NCBI GenBank assembly: GCA_016859345.1
Contig: CM029121.1
Span: 23,935,675-23,999,674, forward strand
Length of the DNA stretch: 64,000 nt
Origin: Istiophorus platypterus
Lineage: Eukaryota > Chordata > Actinopteri > Istiophoriformes > Istiophoridae
Direction: 5' to 3'
The position numbers and the translations under genes are program-made. Every line of letters begins with the position of its first letter. Positions within the stretch are counted from its first letter, which is position 1. Positions 33,501 through 46,600 of this stretch are shown piece by piece. Below the pieces are notes generated by a model. That model ran no database searches, was not told the origin of the DNA, and saw nothing but the letters and a program-made list of their open reading frames with translations.

Positions 33501-36093
33501 GTCAATCATCACACAAAAACAATGACAAAAACAAGGACAACGAGGGGACTGGGGAAGAAGGGAAAGAGTTTTATAAAAAATAATTATATATATATATATA
33601 TTAAAAAAAAATGACTAAAAGTAGGAGGGAGACAGGGAGAGAGACAGGCAAAGACCGACAGAGAGAGAGTTGCGTGGGTGGCGAGTACAGACAGCGTTGG
33701 TGTAGTCCACCGTTGCTTTGGGAACAACTGAGACACTGCAGGTACCACGGTAGAAACAGCAGAGGGGGGGGGGGGGCAAGAAGGAGAAGAACAAAGGACC
33801 GGGGGGGGTGGGTTGAGGAGGAAAGTAAGACCCCACAACCAACTTTTAAAACAAAAACACTCAGGGCGTGATATAAACATGAAGTTTGCAAATCAATGGG
33901 CTGAATGGATCTGGAACATTTCCTTTAATAATGGAGAAAGGGGGGGGTATGCAGTGTTGCTCAATACCGAGCAAAAACTCACCTGGCACACTGAGGTCAT
34001 GTTGACATTGATCATGTTTGTGATGAACTGAAACACAGAAAGCGCCGGTCAGACAAACAATCACGTATAGGATCGTGTGTTTATACTGTATGGAGCAGAC
34101 CTATCACCCGAAATATGAGAAGGTAGCAGATATTGATAATAATTAATAAAACAGATGTAATAAAGACTAATAATTTAGAAACTATAGAGCAACATTGTGA
34201 AAAATGATGTTTTCATTTGCTTTTTCAGTTATTTTGAGGCTGTACCCTTTCAAATCATAGAAAACAAGCAGCAAAAGAGAATTCCCATCTGAAAATAAAG
34301 ATTAAAAACAACAAGAAATGGAAACTCACATTGTCCAGATCAGGAATGTGGAGGTAGTACTCAGGGTAGGGATAAGACACACCAACATTGTTGACTGTTG
34401 AAGAGAGAGGGAAGAAAAACAAAAATTATTCTACTGTTTTCATAAAATAACCTGGTGCTGTGCAACTCAAACTGGCGCAGATTTGTACCACAAGGTGGCA
34501 GGAAAAGCAAACAAGACACAGACAGGCATTCGCTCCACACTAGACACAGCCACACCTTACAAGGAGCAGAATACAACTGGCTTTATTAAGAAAAAAAGGA
34601 CAAGGAGTTCCTGAAGTGTTCAACTTAAAAAAGAGTGTATGCATCTAAAAATGAAACCTAGAGCTGAAAATTTTAGTTTAACTTTAAACATAAACCATGG
34701 ATTTGCAATATTGGTGTCAAAATAATGGTTTCTGAAAAGCCTTTAAGGCTTTTTAAATGCAAGGCAGACCTCTCTTTAGAAGAAAAGATTAAAATGCATG
34801 TCTCAAACAAGTGGAGGGTGAGAAAATCTTTCCTTTCGCGCACACAAAAAAAAGGTTTTTTCCTTTGGACCATGTGTCTCCTTCACAACAATGATAATTC
34901 AGCCAGACCTTCAACATCATTCATGTCAAGAATAAGCGCCAACCCTTCCAGATGGTTAAGCCACAAAGAAAGTCAAAATCAGGTATCAAAAAAAAACTGA
35001 TCGAGTTGCTTTAACAAGTCATGGCTGATGTATAGTGAGATTCTGCAAACACTGAAACAAAGGCCAAACTCATGACCCTAAGCATCTCACTGCCTGCAAC
35101 AAAACGCAGTGCATCTTGTGTGGCAAGTGACTGTCAAATGTTCATTGTTCAGTTATGTATTGTTTGTCATGTACTGTTGCTTTGCTCTTAAGGATAGAGC
35201 TTTCCCCATTTATGTCTCCACGCAACACAGCGAAAACAAAAACAACAAACATTTAAAATATGTCAATGTGTATATGGGGCCTGTAGGTCAGCACTAACAG
35301 AGGGAACAGAAGGATGTGCACACTCTGTCCTGCCATCAGAAGTTCAGGGGGAAGAGATGATAAAAAAAAAAAAAAAAAGTAAGTCAGGTCTTACCAAGAA
35401 CGCCGATGTCTAGACCAGCCAGCCCCGCCTCAATCTTTGGGTAGATGTCAGTCTTTCCAAAGTCAACAGCAATGGTCCTGGTCTCCACTTTAAACTGCTC
35501 CTCTGCAGAAGGAGGGGGGAAAAAAAAAAGTATCCATTATTAACAAAGTTTACGAGGATGTCGGAGCATGGCAGGGAACATAAAGTGTTTCAAACTGCGG
35601 AAAAGACCGTAACGCTGTACAGCTGGAAGATCAGAGGGGTGCGATGAATGGTGCCTTTATGCCACACACACACAGTCACACACACACTTATACATTCAAG
35701 TGTCACAAGTCAGCCAGCACATTGTGCAAAAGCTCATTACATGGGCCCAACAACGGAGTGATCCCCCGCTTTAAAAACCCAGGATCCATTCAAATGTAAC
35801 AAGGAGCATGAAACCAAATCAGTGTTGGGCTCCAACTGAAGAGGGCACTGCGTACCAACAAACCAGCCAGGCCATCTTCTCCTCCCTCCCTCCCTCCCTC
35901 CCTCCTCACCCCCTCCACTCCCTCGTCATGTTTGACGCGCCTGCTGCAATTAGAATTTATTGTCCAAAGACTCGTTTAGCTGATAGGTGGCAGAGGGAGT
36001 TATAAGAGAGGAAAATTCCTGGGATGTGCCTCGGCAAAGACCAGTAGTGTGCCAGTTGGTGTTCGGTTGGATTTGAGAAAAGATTTATTTATT

Positions 36094-36144
<51 letters not shown>

Positions 36145-39100
36145 TTTTAAAGAAAGAAAAAAGATTGGGGAGGGGTAAAATAGAAAAAGAAAGTGGGGGG
36201 TTATGGGTTGGAGCCTCCCTGAAGTCTATATCCAGTTTAGAGATTTTTCTTTTGTCATCACCACCACTGTGAGTGCATGTCAAAGGAAATGATAAAAACA
36301 GCTTAGGACCCGTTCGCAAAAAGGCAGAAATGTGAAATCTCCGGTTGCAAAATTGGAGGAGCTACGTGGGGTTTGCTGGGTATATGCGATCAAAAGTCAG
36401 ATGAGACAGTTGCATAAGAGAGGAGGAAAAAACATTCACAACAATGAAATCATAGGTGGGACCGGGGGTGGATTTTCCCAGTTAGAGCTGAGGAGGGTGG
36501 TTTTTGTCAGTAATCGTGAGGTACGAGCGCCAGAGTTTGGCACGCTGCACCCCGCTCGTGACTACCCATCAGCCCCCTCTGTGGACTTGAAGCACGACAG
36601 GGGAAATTGCGCTGTGGGAGACGTCAGAGACAGATGGAAAGAGAGAGAGCCAGTCGGTGAGAGGGCACTATTTGAACAAGGGGATGGGGGGGGGGTTCGG
36701 GGGTCGAGGGGGTGGCGCACTCACTATTCAGTCTCTGTTCTAATCTGGAGACAGGCCAGCAAGGGAGAGGAAAAGTTTCCCCTCCTTTCATACAGATGCT
36801 CATTTACCATTTGTTGCTTCTTTTTGTGTCGACTTGAAATGAGGAAAGCCTGATGGGTTTCTACGAAATGTCTCAAGGAACGAATAAAAATGTCAGGGCA
36901 CGAGTTTCCTGAATCAGGCCAAGATATTTAATCCCTCCCTCCATCGAACTATCAAGTGAGGAAGTAAAACACAGCCTGTTCTGTCGGGCTGCATGTCTTG
37001 AATTCACTAGCACTCTGATAGGATAAAGCTATGACTTAGCAGGATGCAAGAGAGTGTGAAAAATGGGATTTTACACGACGAATCTGACGAGTGAAGCTAC
37101 TCACAAAAGGACAGGTTCTGTGAAAACAAATGCATTGTGTTTTTGAAGCTAGAGGATCCGAACCTCTGCTGTCAAACTTTGAATGTCTAAAATAAACTTA
37201 AGCCAACATGGACCCGAATTTTGTCTCTAAAACCCATTTTTCTTTTCTACCGAGTATATTCTAACTCCTTGTGTTGATGTTATCCTGTTATCAAGGCCCA
37301 GGAAACCCTGTAGCCGTCAGGCAGTGGGAGGTTGCACGTCACTGCCTGCCTGTACACACATCCTCACTCATTCACTCAATCACTCACTCTTATACACACC
37401 AAGTGACTTGGCCACATAGTCCAGCTTGTCTTGGGAGCGACTGATCAGCATCATGGCAAATCCACGACGAGCCAGCTAGAAATTTGAAAAAAAATTTTAA
37501 AGTTAGTGACAAATGCACAAGTTTGAGCAATAATCTTCCATTTCATACACCGAAGGCAATATACACAGTGATGGCAACTATAGATTTTATATGAAAATGA
37601 TAACACAAAAAAAGATCCAACTTTTTCTGTCAAGAGTGCAAATTCCCTAAAGTGTGGGGGTCAGATTTGTATTCTGTAACTCTGGATTCAGATGATTGGT
37701 GGAGCATTTCTAATATATCATTCAAAATTTACTTGGACTTGAATCAGCCACCTGTTTGTATCTGCATGCGTCAAACACACTTGTTGTGTTCACTTTGTTG
37801 GAAATGTGGATCCGGGAGACGGACTTTCGGCGGACCTCTTCAGAGCAGAAAAAGGCTTTTGAGAACAACTTTTCAGACTTTACCTATGATTGTGGTAATT
37901 ATGCATTTTTCATCCTTTTCCAAAGCATCTACATTGTTTCTACTGGACACACGAAGACTGAATCAATGATCTTTGGGTATGTGGCAACATGATGCTGGGG
38001 AAAGTGAGCAAATGCACTTGTGCAACACGTATTATTTGAGGAGGACGCTCTTTGGAGCACATGGGTGTACAACTGATCGTGTTCCATGTAAAAGTGGTGC
38101 TTAACTAATGTGTTTCACCGTATATTAAAATGCCTAAATAAACAAAACAAAACCCTAAAGGGCACTCGGTAAGATGGTGGCCTTCAGTAATGTGACAGGT
38201 GGCTATCCCCACTGTAGCACCAATGGCTACAGTATGAGACAAAGGCCCCTACATGAATAAATTATTATCAGCCAGCACACCCACACCAGTATGGGCCAAA
38301 CACGTGCCAGGGTTGCCCCCTATTCAAGGTGCGCCCGTTAACCTCTGTATGAGCTGCCGTACGCAAGCCTGTGTTGAAGTGTGTGTGAGCGTGCGTGAGG
38401 ACTCTCCTCCACGTTAATAGGCCTGTAAGAGCTCTCCCCTACCATGGCCTATGATTGAACACTGTGTGTGCACGCGCATGAGTCACAGCTTTCCCGTGAA
38501 AGAAATGAAATAAATAAGGGTCCAGGAGCCTCACCTCCTCCGCATAGGATTTCCCGATTCCATCCGTGGCTCCCGTCACAACTGGAGAGAGACAGAGAAG
38601 GTAGAAGACAAAAGAAAAAAAGAGAAAAAAAGAAAGGTCAGTATAGGTTTGTCCACAAAAACCTGCAGCAGAGCAGGAGATCAAGTCATATTCTGTTCAC
38701 CTAATAATGACGTAGATGTTCTTTAAAAAAAGTATCACATTGGTTCATATTCCTTGAGGATTAATGATCCGACTGAAAAAAGCGGTTTCACTTTTCTACA
38801 TTCAAATCCAGGTTTACTCTCTCGAAACCTGCCGAGAGGCCTCAGCTGCATACAACTGCAAAACCCTGAGTCCTCCTAGACCGGCTCATCACTCTGGCAC
38901 TGCAATGTATGCAATGTTTCTGTTATCGTTACATCTTGTGACAGGCACACACACTAACACAACTCTGATCCCCTTTGTTCAGAAGCTTGTGACACACCTT
39001 CAACTTCAGGTTTGGCCACTTCCAGTTGTCGTCATAGTGTCTCAGAGCCCCAATATGGAATTAAGCCCTGGGGGGACTTTACAGGTGACAGATATGTGAA

Positions 39101-42100
39101 GCAAATCCATCAGCAGGCACACACCCAGCAACACTATTCTCCTGCTCATTTAGGAAAGCGCCCCCCCCCCAAGCTCCAACGGTGACAACTTTTTTCATCA
39201 GTCAAATAGCATCTCGTTCAAAAGAAACGCTAACAGGGTGCCGAATTCTCAAAGTACACACGCTAGCTTGTGCAGTTTTGATTTTGGAGCTGAGATGCAT
39301 ATAATATAACCCAAGATTGTATAGATAGGAGTTAGATCAAAAAGGGCTGAGCTACAAAAGACAACAGAGACAGGGATGGAGTTTGTATAAAGGTGGAGAT
39401 AAGATGTTATAGATTAAAGCTGAGCAGAGATAGAGGACAGTATAGGATTCACAAAGCCCTCAACATCCAACTATACCTCACCGGGAGCAGCTCTGGATAG
39501 TGATTTTTCAAGATCATGATCAGGGTTTCTTGCGCATGAACACAGGCCCGGATCCCTTATCAGTTTAGTGTAATGACAAATCTGACTGGCAAGAGTTAAA
39601 ATCAATTGCATCTATAGTTTAGACTAAAAGGTGGAGGGAAATGGAAGGGCGGTAAAACCCAAGAGGAGCAGAGCAGTTTGGTGAAGAGCGGAGGGAAGGT
39701 TTCATAGAGGCACAACAAAAAAAGATGGCAAAGAAGCCGGAGACGAAGGCAGGGAGAGGAGCTGATGTTCTTCCCGTGTTCAGAAATCTCCTCACCTTGT
39801 CAAGCAAGTGGGGCTATTTTTAAACCTTTTGCTGCCCATCAACCCCTGCCCCTGCTTGACTGACGGGGGGGTGGAAAAACACAAGACCAAAAAAAAAAAA
39901 AAAAAAAGGGATGTTGGTGAGGGGGGGATTGGGGGTACACACGAATATACATGCACACACAGATGTGCATCATGAATATAATATTAGCAAGGTTTGATGA
40001 AAGATTAATGGAGGTAGAGGACATTCTCTGGCTAAGAGCTGGAGAGTAGGAAAAAGACAAGATGAGAGAGGGGATGCAGAGGGGAGGGAGTGATGACGAA
40101 CATGGAGCAGGAGAAAGGAGGAGGTTGAAGTGGGGTGGGGGGGGGCAGGAGGGAGCGGAGGGATCCTAGGGATGGCTAAAAATAGAACTGGAGCAAAGCA
40201 AGAGAACGAATGAGTGAAGGAGAAAGACAGAATCGAGATGGTGGTGGGAGAGCGGGGGGGAAGGGGGGCGAGTGAGTGAATGAGAGAAGAGTGAGAGTGA
40301 GAGAGAGTAGCACAAAGTCAAAAGGGAAAAAGGGAGCAGAATCCCTAGTTATTTTTATACCCCCGTGTTAAGAATGAAACACTCCATGGCAGAAAAGCCT
40401 CAATGGGCGCGGGTTGTACCAAATCAGGCTTTCGCTGCAGATGCAGGTGGGGGGGGGCATATATGGAGAGGCTGCATTTGTCGCAAAAGTAAAATGGCTA
40501 TGAAGGTGGGGGGCAGCAACCAAATCCACATAAAATGAGCTTTTTATGAAGTGAATAAGGCTCAATTCAAAAACACGCACATCCCAAAATAACACTGGAA
40601 ATATCACACATCATTTAGCTGACAGTTGAAAACCTTGTATTTCCAAAATGTTAAAAACCAGCCTCTTTTCAGATGACAGATGTCATGCAACTTTTCAGAT
40701 TAGCCGATTAGCCTTGAAGGAGTGTAGTAACACAAGGGAAAGGAGGGAAGAAAAAGAAAATTAACACGACGGGAGATACAAGGTTCCTGGATGGCAAGAG
40801 CAGGCGAGCCCTCTCCAAGAGACATCTTGTACCAACAAGTGAAGAAAAAGCCTGGAATGATAAAAGAAACACCTTCTGCGTTTCCTCCAGAACTGAGCCA
40901 ATGATATCGTCAAGGAATAAAATGCCAGGCCATGTCAGCTCAAACTGAGAACTCTCAAAAAAAAAAACAGACAAAAAAAATTTAAAAAAAAACAACACGT
41001 CTGTGCACTGACCACATTCCAGTCACACGGGATAACAACTATACCCCACAGAAAAAAAAAGGCAGCTGGGACACTTGCCATTCGCTGCATGACTGAGTTT
41101 CAGGTGCAGTGAATTGCACCTGCGTCTAAGAATGTGTTATGCGTCAAAAAGAGAGAAAAAAAAGGCACAGACAGCATCACTGAACTTCAGCCTGAAAGAG
41201 AAGAGTGCGCAAAAACGTATTATGTGCCTAACATGCGTGCACAACGTCACCTTTTGAACCCGAGCACAACAGTGAAGAACAAACTGTACCGTACACCGTG
41301 TGCTGCCATGTCAGGCTCTGCATTTGTTCGGGGCATATATGCATGCCATGCATTTTCAGGATACTGTAAAAAGAAGCATCAATCTCTATGAATAAAAACA
41401 AGTATACCCATAAAAAGGAGAATGAGCCTTGACTGGCTCTAATCTTCCCATCTGTCTAGTCCGCTGTGTTTCGAGTGGAAAACCTCCACCGCTCTGCAGG
41501 TTTCAATTAGCGGCGTTGCTACGATCACCCTGTCAGGGTCCAGCTTTGGCTGTGAGGACATAGCCTTTAAAAGTAATGCAATAAATATCCTTTTAGCAAT
41601 ACATCATTGAAAGAGCGTCACTCTCATTCTTATTCAGCCATTTGCATCTAAGGGAGAACAGGCCCCAGAATCTACCCATTTTTTTTTTCCTTTTTCTTTT
41701 TTAAAGTTGTCACTTTTAAATTTCCAACTGTGGCCTCGTAAAACAATTTAGCACAGATCTACTTGTTTTAACAGAAGTAGCAATTTAACAAAAATCTGCT
41801 TTAGAAAAAAACAAAACAAAAAACAAAACTTGAAGTGGTTGGAATGGACTCAAAATGAAGGGTGTAATGTGGTGTTGTTGGGTGGACAGAGACACAGTTT
41901 GCAAATATTCCTTCCATCCTCTGTAGGGAAATTGTGAACAGCCGGATAAAAGAAAAAAAAAGAAATGAACACTGAGAACATTAGAACTCAAATTATTTTA
42001 TCCCCACTTACTTCTTTAAAAAAGGACACTGAAATGTGGTTTTCCACTGTGCATTTGGCATCCCCCCCTCCCAACTCCCCCTTCCCCAGGCCAAAATGTC

Positions 42101-42185
42101 CCCATTGTTCAGTCACCACCCCCCCGCCCCCCAGTACTCCCAGCAGGACTAATTCCCTTCACGTGAGCAACGCATTACATCTGTG

Positions 42186-42221
<36 letters not shown>

Positions 42222-43620
42222 ACCCACCCACCCACCCGATAGATGTAATGTAACAAAAAGGGTCTACGCAAGCAAGCACGTGAATGACAGCAGCGCTACT
42301 GACGCCAAAAGCAGACGCAGGCATCCACTGACAACAAAGGCGGGGGGGGGTGCTGATGGGGCAACTACATATGGGAGTGATGTGTGAAACGAAAGAAAAT
42401 GGAAATTTGGGGGGGGGGGCAGTGTGTGGATCCATGAATGTATGCGTGTGTGTTAGCAGAGGGGATGTGTGCACTGCTGCCTCCTCATTCATTTCCAGCA
42501 ACACAGCTCTGAACCACCCCCCCCAATTCCAGCGCCTCTGAGAAAACTGGTCCACCATGCTGGCACTGAAGTGCCCGGACGGGGGCGCGTTTGCATTGCA
42601 GCTCTGCTGTGCTTAGTGCTGCACATCACGTCCAGAGGTATTGACATCCCCCAGCCTTCTCTGTCTCCTCCCTCCCTCCCTCCCTCCCTCCCTCTCACCC
42701 TCTCTCCTCAGCAGTGGAGCAGCCCCTGCCGCTTCCTGCTCACTATTCTGAGGGTCTAAAAAAAGCAGCAGGAGGAGTAAAAATAGCAGCGCGCCAGCAC
42801 TGCCTCGTCTGGGAGCTGCCTGCCTGCCGCAGCACCTGAATACCAACAAGATCCTCCACCACCACCACCACAATCACCACAGCAACCAAGCTGCTTCTGC
42901 TGCTGCTGCTGCTGCTGCCGCCGCTGTTGATGCTGCATCCTCAGCCCTCCACCCAAAAACACCCCCCGATGCCAGCATTAGCACTGCAAGCTTGGGGGGG
43001 GGCACAAACAAAAACAAAGAAAATGTGATCTGATGAGCAATGGAAAAAGAACAGGGTGATCACAAAGCCCCATCTGCTGATGTTTGTGAAGAATCTTTGA
43101 TTATTATTGTGGACTGTATGAGAATGCACGTGTGCGAGGGGGAGCAGCTCAAACACAGAAAGAGAAAAGCCCAATATGGAGATTCAGGTTCTTATCAATT
43201 CACTGATTATTCCACCTAAAGATGAGGGTGTGCAGATTAGTAAAATGAGATTATCTCGTGTTTAGATGTAGAGAAATCTAGCATGGTGTTGATCAGTTAC
43301 CCACATTATCGGACTCAACTTCCTATGCAAGGAGAGAGCAAGACAGGACCAAAATGAATGCCCCCCCCCAACCAAATCCCCAATTAAGATTCTCAGTGAG
43401 GAGAGACTGCGGTCCTTGTATGCCCCGCTCTCGTTACGTACTGTTATGTAATCTGTCGCACCCCAAACTCGCCTATCAACGAGGAGCCCCTCCTACCTCT
43501 GAGGTAAGAAAAAAAAAAAGATTGGAGGGAGGGATGCAGCAGAAGATCCAAAGACAGCCCCCCCCCCCCGCTTCCTCCTCACCCAAACACACACCCCTTT
43601 CTCCATCCGCCTACCTTCTA

Positions 43621-43661
<41 letters not shown>

Positions 43662-46600
43662 CTTTAAATAGCAGGGGAGAAAAGTCACATGGGTAATATA
43701 AAAAGTCGACAAAAATAAAGCTCGATCAGAACGGGGGAGAGGAAGAAATGGAGGGGAGGGAGTTAGGGAGGGCTAGAGACGGGGAGACGGGAAAAAAGAG
43801 AACATGTACTTCAGAGCGGCCCAAGATAGAACTGGCGTCTATATTTGGGTACCGAACAAAAAAAATAGTCCCGTCCCTCCTCCCTCCTCCAGACACATGC
43901 CTTGTTTAAAAATAAACAAATAAATAAATAGATAAATAAATAAAATCGATAGTTTCATTCTCTGCAACTATTTGGATTGAGACAAGGTGATTTTTTTTTT
44001 GAGCAGGAGACAAACTACACCATCTGGGTGCTGTTAAGAACAGATTGTACCTGTGTGTGAGTGTAGGTTTTCGTTTTATCAGTCCGTCCTCGCTGGCTGA
44101 AAGGGTGTTAAAAATCTGTGAAAATCACCTGCTACTGAGGCTTCGGCGGCGGGCATGAAAAGCCTGCACGGTGCATGACAGCGTGCCCATCGTATCATTT
44201 GCATCCCTGCACTCGTCACATAACTTAAACCGGAGAGTCCTCACCGAACAAATACACAATGTACCCATGGTCATCATGCTACCAATTCCTACCCTGAACA
44301 GACATTTCAGCTATCAGGGGCTTCTGGTTGGTCAGCTTGTGGGCTAGCCTGCATTACAAAGTTTGAGCAAAACTGACAAACAAAAAAAAAATACATTCTT
44401 TTATCTTTTCAATCCAGACCATCAAAAAAAAACCCCAAAACACCCCATTAGATAAAACACGAATCCATTGCACGCCAAGTATCTCACACATCCTGTGCTC
44501 ATCCAATAAACTCCTCAGGTGAGGGCGGTTTAAAGAGGTTAGGTAAAGACTCAGACCAGAACATTCTTCTGCTCAGGTTAGCCCCAGAAATATTGACTAT
44601 ATGGCTGCCAAAAAAAAAAAATCCTCCAAATATATTTCGGCGTGTGCTCACAACTGAACAAACTGCCTTTTCTGGCATGTTGGACCACTACTGACGTAAA
44701 AAAAAAAAAAAAAGTTGCTGTCACTTCACTGACAGGCAGTAAAACCACCGGCTCCAAATGTGCTGGTGGTCCAGAGCAACATGACTGAGCGGGATATGTC
44801 ATCGTTGCACCTGATTATCACTTGTAAAACTTTTGAGCGAAATATAGTTTGGATGGAAAATTGGTTAAACCTGGATTAAGCAAACTAAGTTCATAAAAAA
44901 ATAACTGACTTTAAATGACTTTAAAAAAACAAATATGCAAGTGATAAGTGTATTGTGAGGTGCTGTGGTACCAAAAAGAAATATTTTGCTGGAAATGAGC
45001 CTTATTTGAATCGCTAAACTCAATATAACTTTTATTTGCTATGGCACTTCATAGTCTTTGTCAGTGCAAGAGCCTCTAATGACCATTTCACTTTGGTTAA
45101 TTGACAACTATTCTGATAATCAACTAGTCTTTTTTCATTTAAAAAAAAAAAAAAAAAAAAAAAAGGCCAAACATACCCCAACCCCCATGCGCCATCCCAA
45201 ATTCGGAAATCATAAGAATTTGCTCCCTTTGTTTGTCATGTGACCTTAAACGTGATTCTCTGTGGGGTTTTTGAATGTTTGTTGGATGCGCAATCGACTT
45301 TAAGATGGCACCTCAGGCTTTGGGAAGTTGTTCAGGCATTTCTCCCCAGGTTTCTATTGATGGGCAGACTTTTATTCCTAAGAAGAAATAAAATGAATAG
45401 TTGTGGGTGGGGATGTAAGTCATGACACAATATGAGATGGGGGCAAATAACTGATGTGAGAAAGCTGGATGGGGAATGTGAGAAAAGTAAAACTGGGGAA
45501 AAGAACAACATGCTCTGATGAAGACGTTACTGTAGCTACAAAGGGTGCAAGATATAGAGAAATGGAGGGGGGGGGTCTTGAAATGAGGGAGATGCAGAGG
45601 ATTTTTTTTCTCGCTTCCTTTTTTTTTCCCCAGCATCCCTGGCTCTGGCACGTGTCAGAGAGCGTGTTCATCACATGAACAGCAGTGTTCTCTCTCGCTC
45701 TCTCTCTCCCCGCCCACACACACAGTCTCTCTCTCCCTCGCTCTCTCTCATACAAAGCACTAGGGGGAAGCACATTCACAAGGATGAACAAGTGGAGACC
45801 CTGCCTCAGATAAAAGTACACACACATACATACACATGGATAAATTTCCATTCACATATGTGCATTTTCCTTAACATGAATGAAGCTTAATGCCTATTCA
45901 TAATTTTTTTAAAAAACACTGTAAATCATTTTCTCATAATAATTAATGCTTTCTTGTTATTCTGAATCACCTCCAGCTTGCGTTGATTTAAAAAAAACAA
46001 AAACAAAAAAGAAAAACAAACAACAAAAAACCTCCCCCGCCCCAGATGTTTATTCCTGGAGCCAAATCAAACTCAACCAAATTCTTGCGTAAGTGCTGAC
46101 CCAAGACTTTGTCACTATTGTGCTGTAGTGATGAATGGCTGCATCCTTCTTATATAATGGGACCATTTTCTCAATAAACTCTTATGTCAAAAGGCGAGGG
46201 GGGGGTACTTCTAAGGCGCATGTCACATCACTAGCCCCCCCACACACACACACACCCCCCTGACAAAAAAGCTCCCTTTGGCTTAATTTACTTCCCTATA
46301 ATGAAGTTTTACGCACACACGCACACACACGAACAGACACTGCCTCCCTTATATAATATGGGATGCTGAGGGCTAAGAGTGGAGGAGGGAGCGCAGAGGA
46401 GAAAACTGAGCATTACTCCACATTAGAGTGAAAAGCTGCTCCGCTGGAAATAAAAAGGCATAAATATTGAACACTGCATCATAAAAAGAATCTGCTAAAA
46501 ATACCATGGAATACTAATAACGGTCTTTAAAATGTTAAATCGAAGATTAAATAATGCTTTTAAAGCCAGATTCCTTCATACTGCTTCATTTTTTTAAGGA

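Noticed and set aside
36332..36853. 173-residue plus-strand ORF in hsd17b12 intron 3
   Set aside because: Low-complexity Gly/Arg/Glu content from purine-rich DNA, no recognisable domain, and antisense within an intron.
42613..42962. Polyglutamine and tryptophan-rich minus-strand ORFs
   Set aside because: They are translations of CTG and CCA repeats inside intron 1.
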